Shown here piece by piece: positions 1 to 6,943 of a DNA stretch of 6,943 nucleotides. Position numbers and translations under genes: made by a program. The DNA comes from CAYUST01 sp041908765 (GTDB lineage Bacteria > Patescibacteriota > Gracilibacteria > Absconditabacterales > Absconditicoccaceae), in NCBI GenBank assembly GCA_041908765.1, contig JAYREU010000051.1, forward strand, positions 1 through 6,943, given 5' to 3'. The first letter of the stretch is position 1. Every line of letters starts with the position of its first letter. The notes under the pieces were generated by a model. It had not been told where the DNA came from, ran no database searches, and worked only from the letters and a program-made list of their open reading frames with translations.

Positions 1-1016
1 AGTTTGATTTGCTTACGTACTGCTTCTACTTGTTGGTCGATATCCGGACGATCAGGACTAGGAAGTTCAGGAATATCCACACGACACCCACGTTGTTTGA
101 GTGTCTCTGCAAGCCAAGGAAACCAATTGTTCTCAGGTCTTCATTGATAGCCATGCAACAAAACAACATGATATGCTTCGTTGGCAGACTCCTTTTTTTG
201 CACCGCCTCTTGGACGAACACTCCAAACTTTTCTGTTCTGCCGAGCATCTTGATGATGTCATCCTTGAGTCTCGTACGAGTGCTTTGGTTGATCGTCACG
301 CGATCAAAGATACCATAAATTTTGACAGGGAAAAGTGATGCTGGCACACGAGGTTCTTCGAGATAGAAATATTCTATCAAATCATCATGTGATTCATCTG
401 TTTGTTTGTAGTCAAGCGCGACGAGATATCTGGTAGTTCCTCCTCATTGATCTGCCATTTTGCGATTTTTTTTGACGAATTGCTGGAGGTGATCGTTGTC
501 GGGGCAAATGCCCAAATCCTGTACTAAATAGACTTTTTGATCTGCATATCTATTTTGTAAATCTGCGACAATATGTTCGGTGGTTTTGGGTTTGAGCGGT
601 GCGCCACAGACATAGCAATAGACCTCACCCAATTTCGCGAGCAACAGCCTCAAATAATCATCAATCTCAGTCAATGTCCCAACGGTCGACCTTGCATTCC
701 CCACACGTTTGTTTTGCTCAATGGCAATAGCAGGACTCAATCAAACTGAATAATCAATTTCTGGTCTAGTCCCCAAGTTAAAAAATTGCCTCAAATAGGA
801 ACTCAAAGATTCTATATAACGAAACTGTCATTCTTTATAAATCGTATCAAATGCCAATGAAGACTTACCAGATCCTGAAACACCAGTAATAGTGATAATC
901 TTATTTTTGGGCAAAGTGATATCAATATCTTTGAGATTATGTGTTCTAATCCCATGGATACTCATCGAATCGCCTGGCTGAGCTGGTGGTGTGGGTAGTT
1001 TCTTCTTGGGTGGCAT
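1..1016 (-). CDS. UvrA N-terminal region joined in frame to an RBBP9/YdeN-like alpha/beta hydrolase (partial, C-terminus outside window)
   Basis: The frame is open from ATG 1016 to the window edge (about 338 codons) with four in-frame TGA read as Gly (830-828, 743-741, 446-444, 143-141). Residues 18-30 give the UvrA opening MSIHGIRTHNLKD; residues 45-52 are Walker A GVSGSGKS; then come the UvrA-typical ESLSSYLRQF, GLSPAIAIEQ, RSTVGTLTEIDDYLRLL and a CYVCG pair. Residues around 220-260 still match UvrA (FDRVTINQSTRTRLKDDI aligns with its 'VVDR...RL..S.E.AL' stretch). From about residue 280 the protein instead reads VVLLHGYQGRPENNWFPWL and later PELPSPDRPDI, the start of an RBBP9/YdeN serine hydrolase (HG oxyanion-loop region); the Ser-Asp-His residues would lie outside. 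UvrA zinc finger 1, signature motif, Walker B and second ATPase half are not seen, so NER function is doubtful unless UvrA resumes beyond the edge. ATG 965 is an alternative start that removes a Lys/Pro-rich 17-residue leader and fits UvrA length better. No clear Shine-Dalgarno at either start. Confidence 0.8.
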
Positions 1017-1227
1017 GGAGGTCGTTTGCTATAAAAAATGACTAGAAAAATAAGGCAAACTAGTTTGTACTCATTATCAAGACGTGTGCAAGGAAAAAGG
1101 ATGACCATCGAATGAAAAAGACCTACGCAAATCTCTTGCAAAGAAGCCACATATCCTCTCCTAGGACCAAAGAAGTGAGACACGCAAACAAAAGCAACTC
1201 TAGTAGTCGAAAAAAGTAACTGAAAAA
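1017..1227. other. Intergenic region between divergent uvrA-like gene and surface-protein gene
   Basis: No RNA gene or confident ORF is seen. Two things are present. On the minus strand a weak promoter-like pair (TTGCCT at 1058-1053, 17 bp, TTTATA at 1035-1030) could serve the uvrA-like gene; the match is poor. On the plus strand, with UGA as Gly, the frame of the downstream gene is already open from ATG 1038, and ATG 1101 is preceded by a purine-rich AAGGAAAAAGG. The encoded peptide has no recognisable domain and would put about 64 residues ahead of the signal sequence, so it is more likely non-coding. Confidence 0.5.
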
Positions 1228-1255
1228 TTGACAAATCTATGGGGGGGGGTATAAT
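1228..1255 (+). promoter_or_regulatory. Sigma70-type promoter with a G9 tract in its spacer
   Basis: TTGACA (1228-1233) and TATAAT (1250-1255) both match the bacterial consensus exactly and are separated by 16 bp. Nine of those 16 spacer bases are a single G run next to the -10 box. Transcription would start near 1262, about 30 nt before ATG 1293, which argues for that start and against the ATGs at 1239 and 1257. One extra G would give the optimal 17-bp spacer, so tract slippage should alter promoter strength. Confidence 0.8.
1241..1249 (+). repeat. Homopolymeric G9 tract
   Basis: Nine consecutive G, directly abutting the -10 hexamer, in a window otherwise of moderate base composition with no comparable G or C run noticed. 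Runs of this length are typical slipped-strand mispairing sites. It could also be prone to sequencing or assembly length error. Confidence 0.9.
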
Positions 1256-1292
1256 TATGTTGTTATTTCATTTTTACTCTTTTTCTCATCTC

Positions 1293-3743
1293 ATGAACTC
1301 CATGAACTCTCTGAAACAACTCCTCCCCTCATTTTTGATCGGAACACTTATAGGAGGAACAGCTACGCTCCTTGCATTGCAAACCACACAACCTCTTTCA
1401 CCTCAAGGGAATAGTGATTTCACGACACAAGGTGTACAAGGAGGCGGCGCACGAAAAGATATTGAACTCACCTTTGGTGACGGCACGACCAAAACTTTGG
1501 GAGAAGTACATACAAATCAGTATCTGCTTTTAGATATAGCAGATTCTTCGTGTGGACAATGTATAGTATGAGCAGAGAAGCATAACGATCTTCTTCAAAA
1601 GCGATCTAATGAAGGAAATTGCCAATTACTTACAGTAACCAAGGATGGTGATCTCCCTTCATGGATTGGTAAAATCTGAGCTGCACCGTTCGTACAATCT
1701 TGGTCAGCATATGTAGTATGAGGTTTATACAAACTCATGGCAGCACTCAATATCCAATGAACTGTTTTGCCCTACTATGCGCTGGTAGATAGTAACGGAC
1801 AAATAGTCAAAGAACAAATGGGCTGGCCAGATCTAGAAAAGAATTTTGCTCCCTACTGTGGGCAACCCAAAGAAGGCCTCTATTGTGATATTGATGAAGA
1901 TTCTTTCATCTCAAAAGATGGTATTTCAATTGATCCGAAAGATGTGCCACATGTTGAAAAAGTACAAGTAGGCACTGAAACCAAGTATATTTATTGCGAC
2001 GCACAGTCTTGCAAATATGTAAGCTGTGATGAAACTACGCCTGGCAACGACTGCAATGATACAGACAAAGGTATTACTATTCCTGGCACAGCATGTACCT
2101 CACCTGAGGGCTATCCAGGCGTCTTGGATGACACCTGTACGTGTCAAACAAATTTATGGTTTTGTGATGGTGACCTCGATGGACACAAAAGCAAAACACC
2201 GTACTCCACTGATCCAAATGTAGTGCCTCATATCAAAGAAACACAAGTAGGAACTGAAACTAAATTCATCTTGTGTGATGCAAACGAGTGTCATTATGTA
2301 GACTGTCTCCATACTCCTGGTGATGACTGTGATGACACAGACAAGAATAAGGGAGATTGTGAGGAAGGTGAGATGATTTCTGTCGGTGGTCAGGTCACCA
2401 CTATGGATGGTGCATTTCTCGGAAATGTGATAATCAGTGTATATCATACTTCTTTCAATATAAAGCGTGTTATGACTGACAATACTGGTGTATACAAACA
2501 TACATCACTCCCCAAAGGGCAAAGCTTGGTGATTCGACCAGAGAAACGTGATTGAATCCACTTAGACTTTGTAAGCGTAGAAGACCTCTTATTGCTTGAA
2601 AAATATCTCAATGGGCAAAAAATATTGACTGCTGAACAAATGATTGCAGCAGACGTAAATAATGACAACAGAATAGATCAAACAGATGTACAACTAATCA
2701 GAGACCTTATTTTGGGAAAAATTTCTCACTTTCCTGTACAAAGTATTTGGGAGTTCACCCTCAAGAATCCTGGAAGTGTTCCTGGCGTTACTTTCAACCA
2801 AACTACTCAAAAGGCTTCAACCAAGTGATTTGCCTATTCTATTTTCAATCTTGATTTCAATGCTATCAAACTGGGGGATATATCAGGAGCAGGAGGCAAT
2901 AATGATGGGACAACAAATGGCGGGTGATGAAATGGTGGTGGTACAAGCCCAAACACCTGTAAGAATGTTGTTCCTGTCAAATGACGATCGGGAAGTCCCG
3001 ATGGGAAATCCATAAATTATCCAGGCGGTATTTGATATGACTCAAGTATTGATCATAGTTGTACTCAGGATGGATGACCATATTGTGATGGTGTAAAATG
3101 AGTTTGTTACCCAACTGGTGCAAAATGTTATTATTTCTGTCAAGATAGTAAGGGAGTTGAAAATTATACTACGTCTTGTGCACAAGGTGATGCTACCAAT
3201 ATTTCACAACCGCAAAATTGTCCAGCGCAGATGCAAGATAAGCTTGCTGGATGTGGGACATATTGCACTGAAGAAAATAATGGTGGTGGTGCGAATGGTG
3301 GAGCTTGAGATGCGGGCATTTGTGGACCAGCTCACGGCAAAACTTTCTCTGATGCAGGTGGCGTAAATGCAGCTGGTCTATGTATAGGTGGGGTCGCTGT
3401 TCCCAATGTGGTCGCAGGTAATGGACCATGGGACTGGACATGTCTTGGTACACTAGGAGCAGGTAATGCATATTGCAGAGCTGAGGCAAATAAAGGCACC
3501 AAAGGAGGTCTTTGTTGACCAGCTCATGGTCAAAGTTTCTCAGACGTGAATGGAGTAAATCAGGCTGGTTTATGTGCACAGGGGACTGCTGTCCCTAGCG
3601 CAGTAAGTGGTCCAGCACCTTGGCATCGATCATGCCGTGGAGATCTTGAATCATCACTGTGTGAAGCAACACAAAAAGCATGAGGAGTGATCTGAGGTAG
3701 TGTTGATACGCTCCAAAGAGATATCGGAAATTGAGCTCAATAA
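1293..3743 (+). CDS. Exported mosaic surface protein: thioredoxin-like, MopE-like repeats, CarboxypepD-reg-like, dockerin-like, Cys-rich repeats
   Basis: An 816-residue protein with 17 in-frame TGA read as Gly, ending at TAA 3741-3743. ATG 1293 (or 1302) follows the promoter and begins a signal/anchor: KQLLPSFLIGTLIGG and a further hydrophobic stretch. Domains in order: residues ~57-188 thioredoxin/TlpA-like, with SCGQC (Cys87, Cys90) and a TVLPYYALVDSNGQIV strand containing the expected cis-Pro; 196-259 and 288-351 two 64-residue repeats with DCNDTDK/DCDDTDK ends like MopE metal-binding motifs; ~362-420 carboxypeptidase-regulatory-like beta domain (GGQVTTMDGAFLGNV, DNTGVY); ~424-477 dockerin-like pair of helices with loop DVNNDNRIDQTD, then a beta segment ending FNAIKLGDISG; a Gly/Asn linker; and a Cys-rich tail with two CGPAHG repeats. 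No C-terminal membrane anchor or sorting motif is seen, so attachment would be by an uncleaved N-terminal anchor. Adhesion, partner binding or thiol exchange are inferred roles. No clear Shine-Dalgarno. Confidence 0.88.
1878..2069 (+). repeat. MopE-like Cys/Asp repeat, copy 1 (64 codons)
   Basis: Starts LYCDIDEDSF, contains VPHVEKVQVGTETKYIYCD and ends PGNDCNDTDK. It aligns over its full 64 residues with copy 2 downstream. The acidic DCxDTD end resembles putative metal-binding motifs of MopE-type proteins; metal binding itself is inferred. Confidence 0.75.
2154..2345 (+). repeat. MopE-like Cys/Asp repeat, copy 2 (64 codons)
   Basis: Starts LWFCDGDLDGHKSK, contains VPHIKETQVGTETKFILCD and ends PGDDCDDTDK, the same length as copy 1. 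The CDGDLDG start keeps the classical acidic loop better than copy 1. A Cys-rich spacer of 28 codons separates the copies. Confidence 0.75.
3315..3485 (+). repeat. Cys-rich CGPAHG repeat, copy 1 (57 codons)
   Basis: Reads GICGPAHGKTFSDAGG ... GLCIGGVAVPNVVAG ... GPWDWTCLG ... YCRAEA. This CGxA(N/H)G...LC..G....V...GPW.W.C.G....C pattern recurs in large bacterial surface and secreted proteins. Four Cys per unit suggest two disulfides in an exported environment. Confidence 0.7.
3507..3668 (+). repeat. Cys-rich CGPAHG repeat, copy 2 (54 codons)
   Basis: Reads GLCGPAHGQSFSDVNG ... GLCAQGTAVPSAVSG ... APWHRSCRG ... LCEATQ. The Gly of its CGPAHG is encoded by TGA (3516-3518), whereas copy 1 uses GGA at the same position, an internal demonstration that TGA equals Gly. 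Confidence 0.7.
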
Positions 3744-3756
3744 GGATATTTTCGCT

Positions 3757-3786
3757 TTGACAAACCATATGAGATGAGCATATATT
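3757..3786 (+). promoter_or_regulatory. Promoter of the LRR gene
   Basis: A consensus TTGACA (3757-3762) is followed after 18 bp by TATATT (3781-3786, five of six matches to TATAAT). Transcription would start near 3793, about 20 nt before ATG 3813. It sits in the 69-nt gap after the previous gene, so the LRR gene probably has its own promoter and is not only co-transcribed. Confidence 0.65.
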
Positions 3787-3812
3787 TGAGGTAGTTTATT
3801 TTTTCTGTTGCT

Positions 3813-4874
3813 ATGCTCCAGCTGAGTAAAACAGCCTATCTCTGCATCGGTGCAGTTGCTCTAGGTATAGTGAGTAATTATCGATACGATCAAGAGCAAC
3901 CAGAAAATACCTTTGCGTTGCAAGGATTTGTCGATGATGCATGAACTGAGTTCGTGGCACAGGAAAAGCTGATAGTTGACGAGACGGAAGTATTTTGAGA
4001 CAGCTGTACAGCGGGACAAGAAACTCTAGAGTGTCTCCTAGCATGATGTGACACGGTGACTGATATGGTCAAGTCAGATTGCGAAGCATTGGTTGCACTG
4101 TACACAGCCACAAATGGTGCTAAACGAACACAAAAGACCGACTGGCTCTTGACCAACAAAGCATGCAGTTGGTTTGGCGTGGTATGCGGAAATAAACGTG
4201 TCACCTATCTTCGTCTACAAAGCAATAACCTAGCTGGCAATATCCCTGATGCTTTCTGAAATCTCACTGAATTGATGCAGCTCAATATGAGTAATAATCT
4301 CCTAAGCTGACCTATTCCATCAACGTTGGGTAATCTCAAAAAAGCACAATGGGTACTTCTCAATAATAACAACTTGCATGGCAAAATTCCTGTTGCGCTA
4401 GGATGATTGAGTAGTATCAAACGATTGTGGTTGTTCAATAATGATCTCGAAGGAGCTCTCCCCAAAGAACTTGGGAACCTCACGCAACTCCAAGAATTAT
4501 TTCTCTCCAATAATGCACTTTCTGGTCCAGTTCCTCACGAACTGGGTAAACTAGGAGGCATCAAAAAATTATGGTTAGATGGCAATCAATTCAATGGACC
4601 TATTCCAGCATTTATAGCCTCATTTACGCAACTCCAAGATCTCGATCTTAGTCACAATCAATTCTGTGGATACCTCCCTACGAGTTTCGTAACTACGCGA
4701 CCCAATGGCTTGCCCTTCACCTACGATTGGTCTATCAACAAACTCATTCCAAAGGGTAACACCAATGCTCTACAAACACGAATCACCAAAAACAATATTC
4801 AATTCGGAAATCAAACATCCGAGAAATGTCCTCTGACCCAAGAACAACAACTGCCCGACAAAGGCATCAACTAA
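3813..4874 (+). CDS. Exported plant-type leucine-rich repeat protein
   Basis: A 353-residue protein with six TGA read as Gly and a TAA stop. A TAG at 3792-3794 bounds the frame upstream and ATG 3813 is the first start after it. Residues 8-21 (AYLCIGAVALGIVS) form a signal peptide or membrane anchor. Residues 90-128 are an LRRNT_2-like cap (CEALVALYTATNG, then ACSWFGVVCG with Cys118 and Cys125). Residues 129-289 hold about seven 24-residue repeats of the type LxxLxLxxNxLxGxIPxxLGNL, as in plant receptor-like kinases. A Cys-containing C-terminal cap follows, with no transmembrane segment or kinase. Three TGA codons fall on LRR consensus glycines (FGNL, LSGPIP, LGGL). Such LRR solenoids bind proteins; a surface-contact role is inferred from export and from the neighbouring mosaic protein. 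No Shine-Dalgarno is apparent. Confidence 0.88.
4197..4680 (+). repeat. Array of ~24-residue plant-type LRR units
   Basis: About seven consecutive units, for example TQLQELFLSNNALSGPVP and GGIKKLWLDGNQFNGPIP, each 72 nt. The units are diverged at DNA level, so recent expansion is not indicated. Confidence 0.8.
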
Positions 4875-4881
4875 CTTTTCC
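4875..4881. other. 7-nt convergent gap between LRR gene and hflX
   Basis: The plus-strand TAA (4872-4874) and the minus-strand TAG (4884-4882) are separated by seven bases. No hairpin with a T run is visible here or in the adjacent coding ends, so termination or transcript overlap is unresolved. Confidence 0.6.
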
Positions 4882-6000
4882 CTATACAACAAGGCGAGTT
4901 CATAAAGCCTGCGTCAAGTCTGCTATTCCTGTTCCACTCACTGCGGACACAAAAAAACAATTTTTCTCTTGATACATGTGCGTCAACAAAGCGAGGGTCG
5001 CTTGATCAATCGTATCTATTTTGTTGAAGACTCGTCGTCTCTCTTGTTTCGCTCATATCTCATCCAAGATAGTTTCTACTACTTCAATTTTGTCATGTAC
5101 TAGGGGATCACCAGCATCAATGACATGGAGCAGTATATCTGCTTCAATACTGTCTTCGAGGGTTGATTTAAAAGCTTGAATCAGATCAGGTGGTAAGTCA
5201 CGCATAAATCAAATCGTATCATTGATGAGTACTTCCTTACCTGGTTTTGAGGTATCGGTATCTGCAATTCGGAGTTTCCCGACCGTCGTACCGAGCGTTG
5301 CAAATAACTTGTCTTCGATGAGGACATCTTTTTTGGTCAGTGCATGCATGAGCGATGATTTTCCTGCATTGGTGTAGCCAACAAGTCAGACGGTAGGCAA
5401 TTGAGATCTTTTCCTCGCTGCTCTGTGTACTGCTCTCATATGTTCGTATTGCTGGAGTTTTTCTACCACTTGTTCTTTCCTCTGAGCAAGGTGTCTACGC
5501 ATACGTTCGGTATTGGTTTCTCCAATACCACGCACATTTCCTTTGCCTCATCATTGACGAGAGAGTTCCATACCCATACCAAAAATACGCGGTCACATAT
5601 GTCTGATCGCTGCGAGTTCAATTTGGAGTCTCGCTTCCATACTCGTTGCATGACGATCAAAGATTTTCAGTATCAGGTCTACTCTATCCCAAGCCTCTAG
5701 TTTGTAGGGTTTGAGAAATTCGTTTACTTTGTAAATTTGCTGTGGCTTGAGAATATTGTCTATAATAAGGAGTGTCGCTCATTGTGCCTGCATCTGCAAT
5801 GCAATTTCTTCGAGTTTTCCCCTACCGACAAAAAATTGATAATCCGGTTTGGCTCTTTGTTGGACAATTTCCACCACGGTCAATCCACCATACGTACGAA
5901 CCAATTGATCGAGTTCTTCCATTTTCTGTTCGATCAGTACCTTTTCCCACTGATGCGTAATGACTTGCACCAAGAATATTTTGAGAGGACTTTCAGACAT
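4882..6000 (-). CDS. hflX: GTPase HflX
   Basis: A 372-residue protein, normal family length, with seven TGA read as Gly and stop TAG at 4884-4882. HflX is a translational GTPase that binds the 50S subunit and splits stalled ribosomes in stress. Residues ~15-105 are the HflX N-terminal domain (FFVGRGKLEEIA); ~105-190 the middle domain (RLQIELAAIRHMGPRIFGMG, SRQGGRGNVRGIGET). The G domain has P-loop GLVGYTNAGKSSL from residue 205, FATLGTT, DTIGF (Gly264) in place of the usual DTVGF, NKID and SAVSGTG. Gly205 and Gly264 are both TGA-encoded. In LFATLDPT of most homologues the Asp-Pro is Gly-Thr here. ATG 6000 lies 7 nt after the stop of the MFS gene, so the two are probably one operon; no Shine-Dalgarno is seen. 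Confidence 0.93.
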
Positions 6001-6007
6001 ACTATAA

Positions 6008-6943
6008 TTAACTAGGTAAATGAAGTTTGGAACTAGCAAAATGCAACCAAGCACCAATAGCCACGAGTAGTGACATCGCAAACAGTGCATACATATATCA
6101 TGTAGTAGATCATTCCATACTACTAATGACTCCTCACCAGATCAAAGGTCACACAAAGGTAGAGAAGCGCTCACACATGGTGAAATACGTGAAACCAGTG
6201 CCTGAGAGATGCTTGGGGAGAATTTTGGTGAAGAGTGCGCGTGAAATAGATCGTACAGGACCATAAAAGAAACCTGCTATACAGGACATCACGGCCAACA
6301 TCACAAATCATTTGATGAACATAAACACCGGTAAAATGATACACCAGGCTACCAACAAGAATTGCAAACTACGTGCCAATCATCTCTTGTCTGCAAATGT
6401 CCCACTAAAGAATGCGCCAATACTCGCACACAACAAGATACACGCAGTAAGCAAAGATTTTCGTGTGTCATCAATACTATGTACCTTCTCCAAGTAGAGC
6501 GGAAAATTACTAGAAAAGGTCAGTAATGCATCGCTATAGAAAAAATAGCCAAGCAAAAACATCCACAGTATTTTGGAACCAAGGAGTTGTCTCATCAGTT
6601 GCCAAATTCATAGCCCACTTACTTCATCATATGCGGTATGTTTTTTGTCCGGTTGATCATATCGTAAGAGCATAGGTAAAGCGAAGACCAAGAAAAGCAT
6701 CGTGGCTGGCAAAAAGGTTGCTACTCTTCAGGTACCTAGCCATGGTAAAGATCACTGTATAATAGGTATCGAGATGAGTAATCCTATAATTTGTCCAAAC
6801 GAATTTACTCCTTGTCCTCGTCATGAGATTTGTCAGAAATTATCCTTGGTAGTCAAATCATAGAGCATAGGAGTGTAATAGACGAAGCAGAGCAGATATG
6901 CTCACATTGCTAGGGCATAGAGGATAATAGTCAAATAGACAGC
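6008..6943 (-). CDS. MFS transporter, UMF1/Atg22-like (C-terminal 311 residues; start outside window)
   Basis: The frame is open from the window edge to TAA 6010-6008, with 12 TGA read as Gly. About nine hydrophobic segments are visible, fitting roughly helices 4-12 of a 12-helix MFS protein. The first visible part, YYTPMLYDLT ... GQISGRGQGVNSFGQIIG, resembles the UMF1 family hallmark (YNAxLPDI ... SGxGxAxGYxGG). A central cytoplasmic loop follows (RYDQPDKKHTAYDEV), then a half beginning with KILWMFLLGYFFYSDAL and an MFS motif-A-like GTFADKRG. The protein ends with a helix GYMYALFAMSLLVAIGAWL and a short tail. Substrate cannot be told; yeast Atg22 exports vacuolar amino acids but bacterial UMF1 proteins are uncharacterised. 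It is the upstream partner of hflX. Confidence 0.82.

Noticed and set aside
1239..1241. ATG 1239 as translation start of the surface gene
   Set aside because: It lies inside the spacer of the consensus promoter, upstream of the expected transcription start, and gives GGG-GGG codons before the signal sequence.
1569..2828. The surface gene as a string of pseudogene fragments or several small genes
   Set aside because: All breaks are TGA in one constant frame, with domain homology continuing across them; glycine reading restores one protein.
3193..3579. 128-residue minus-strand ORF rich in His and Leu
   Set aside because: It is antisense to the Cys-rich repeats; the composition is the complement of Gly/Ala/Asn/Cys codons, with no independent start signal.
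3731..3740. Perfect palindrome TTGAGCTCAA just before the stop of the mosaic gene
   Set aside because: Ten bases without loop or T run cannot form a useful terminator hairpin; it overlaps coding sequence and is likely chance.
6001..6006. TATAGT on the minus strand as an hflX promoter -10 box
   Set aside because: It touches the start codon, so transcription would begin inside the gene, and no -35 lies at 16-18 bp; operon expression with the MFS gene is more likely.
6001..6090. N-terminal hydrophobic extension of HflX from an upstream start
   Set aside because: This stretch codes in another frame for the last helix and tail of the MFS transporter, and HflX has no membrane segment there.
1..6943. 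CRISPR arrays, tRNA or rRNA genes, insertion sequences
   Set aside because: No short direct repeats with spacers, cloverleaf-like stretches, rRNA motifs or terminal inverted repeats with a transposase were seen on reading.

Overview
The window reads coherently only if UGA is translated as glycine (genetic code 25). Five genes run for hundreds of codons interrupted by TGA alone, about 46 in-frame TGA codons in all. Many of these TGAs fall where the protein family has a conserved glycine: the HflX P-loop, the HflX DTxGF switch, the plant-type LRR consensus and UvrA. Real stops are TAA or TAG. Code 25 is known from Candidatus Gracilibacteria (BD1-5) and Absconditabacteria (SR1), so this is most likely a chromosomal piece from one of those CPR lineages; the sequence alone does not say which.

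Layout. Positions 1-1016 (minus) carry a uvrA-type 5' region with an intact Walker A. After about 280 residues it passes, without any stop, into the start of an RBBP9/YdeN-type alpha/beta hydrolase that runs off the window. A short intergenic region (1017-1292) ends in a near-perfect sigma70-type promoter whose -35/-10 spacer contains a run of nine G. Positions 1293-3743 (plus) hold one 816-residue exported mosaic protein: signal/anchor, thioredoxin-like domain with CGQC, two MopE-like Cys/Asp repeats, a carboxypeptidase-regulatory-like domain, a dockerin-like module, a Gly/Asn linker and Cys-rich 'CGPAHG' repeats. A second good promoter (3757-3786) precedes an exported plant-type leucine-rich repeat protein (3813-4874, plus). 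Its stop lies 7 nt from the stop of a convergent minus-strand operon: a UMF1/Atg22-like MFS transporter (partial, 6943-6008) followed 7 nt later by hflX (6000-4882).

How it fits together. The two plus-strand genes look like a cell-surface module for adhesion or protein-protein contact, plausible for an episymbiotic or predatory CPR cell. The G9 tract placed exactly in the promoter spacer suggests that the larger protein is phase-variable. HflX and the transporter are housekeeping-like. The strongest unusual points are the promoter-spacer G tract, the UvrA/hydrolase chimera and the mosaic protein, all invisible to annotation with the standard code.
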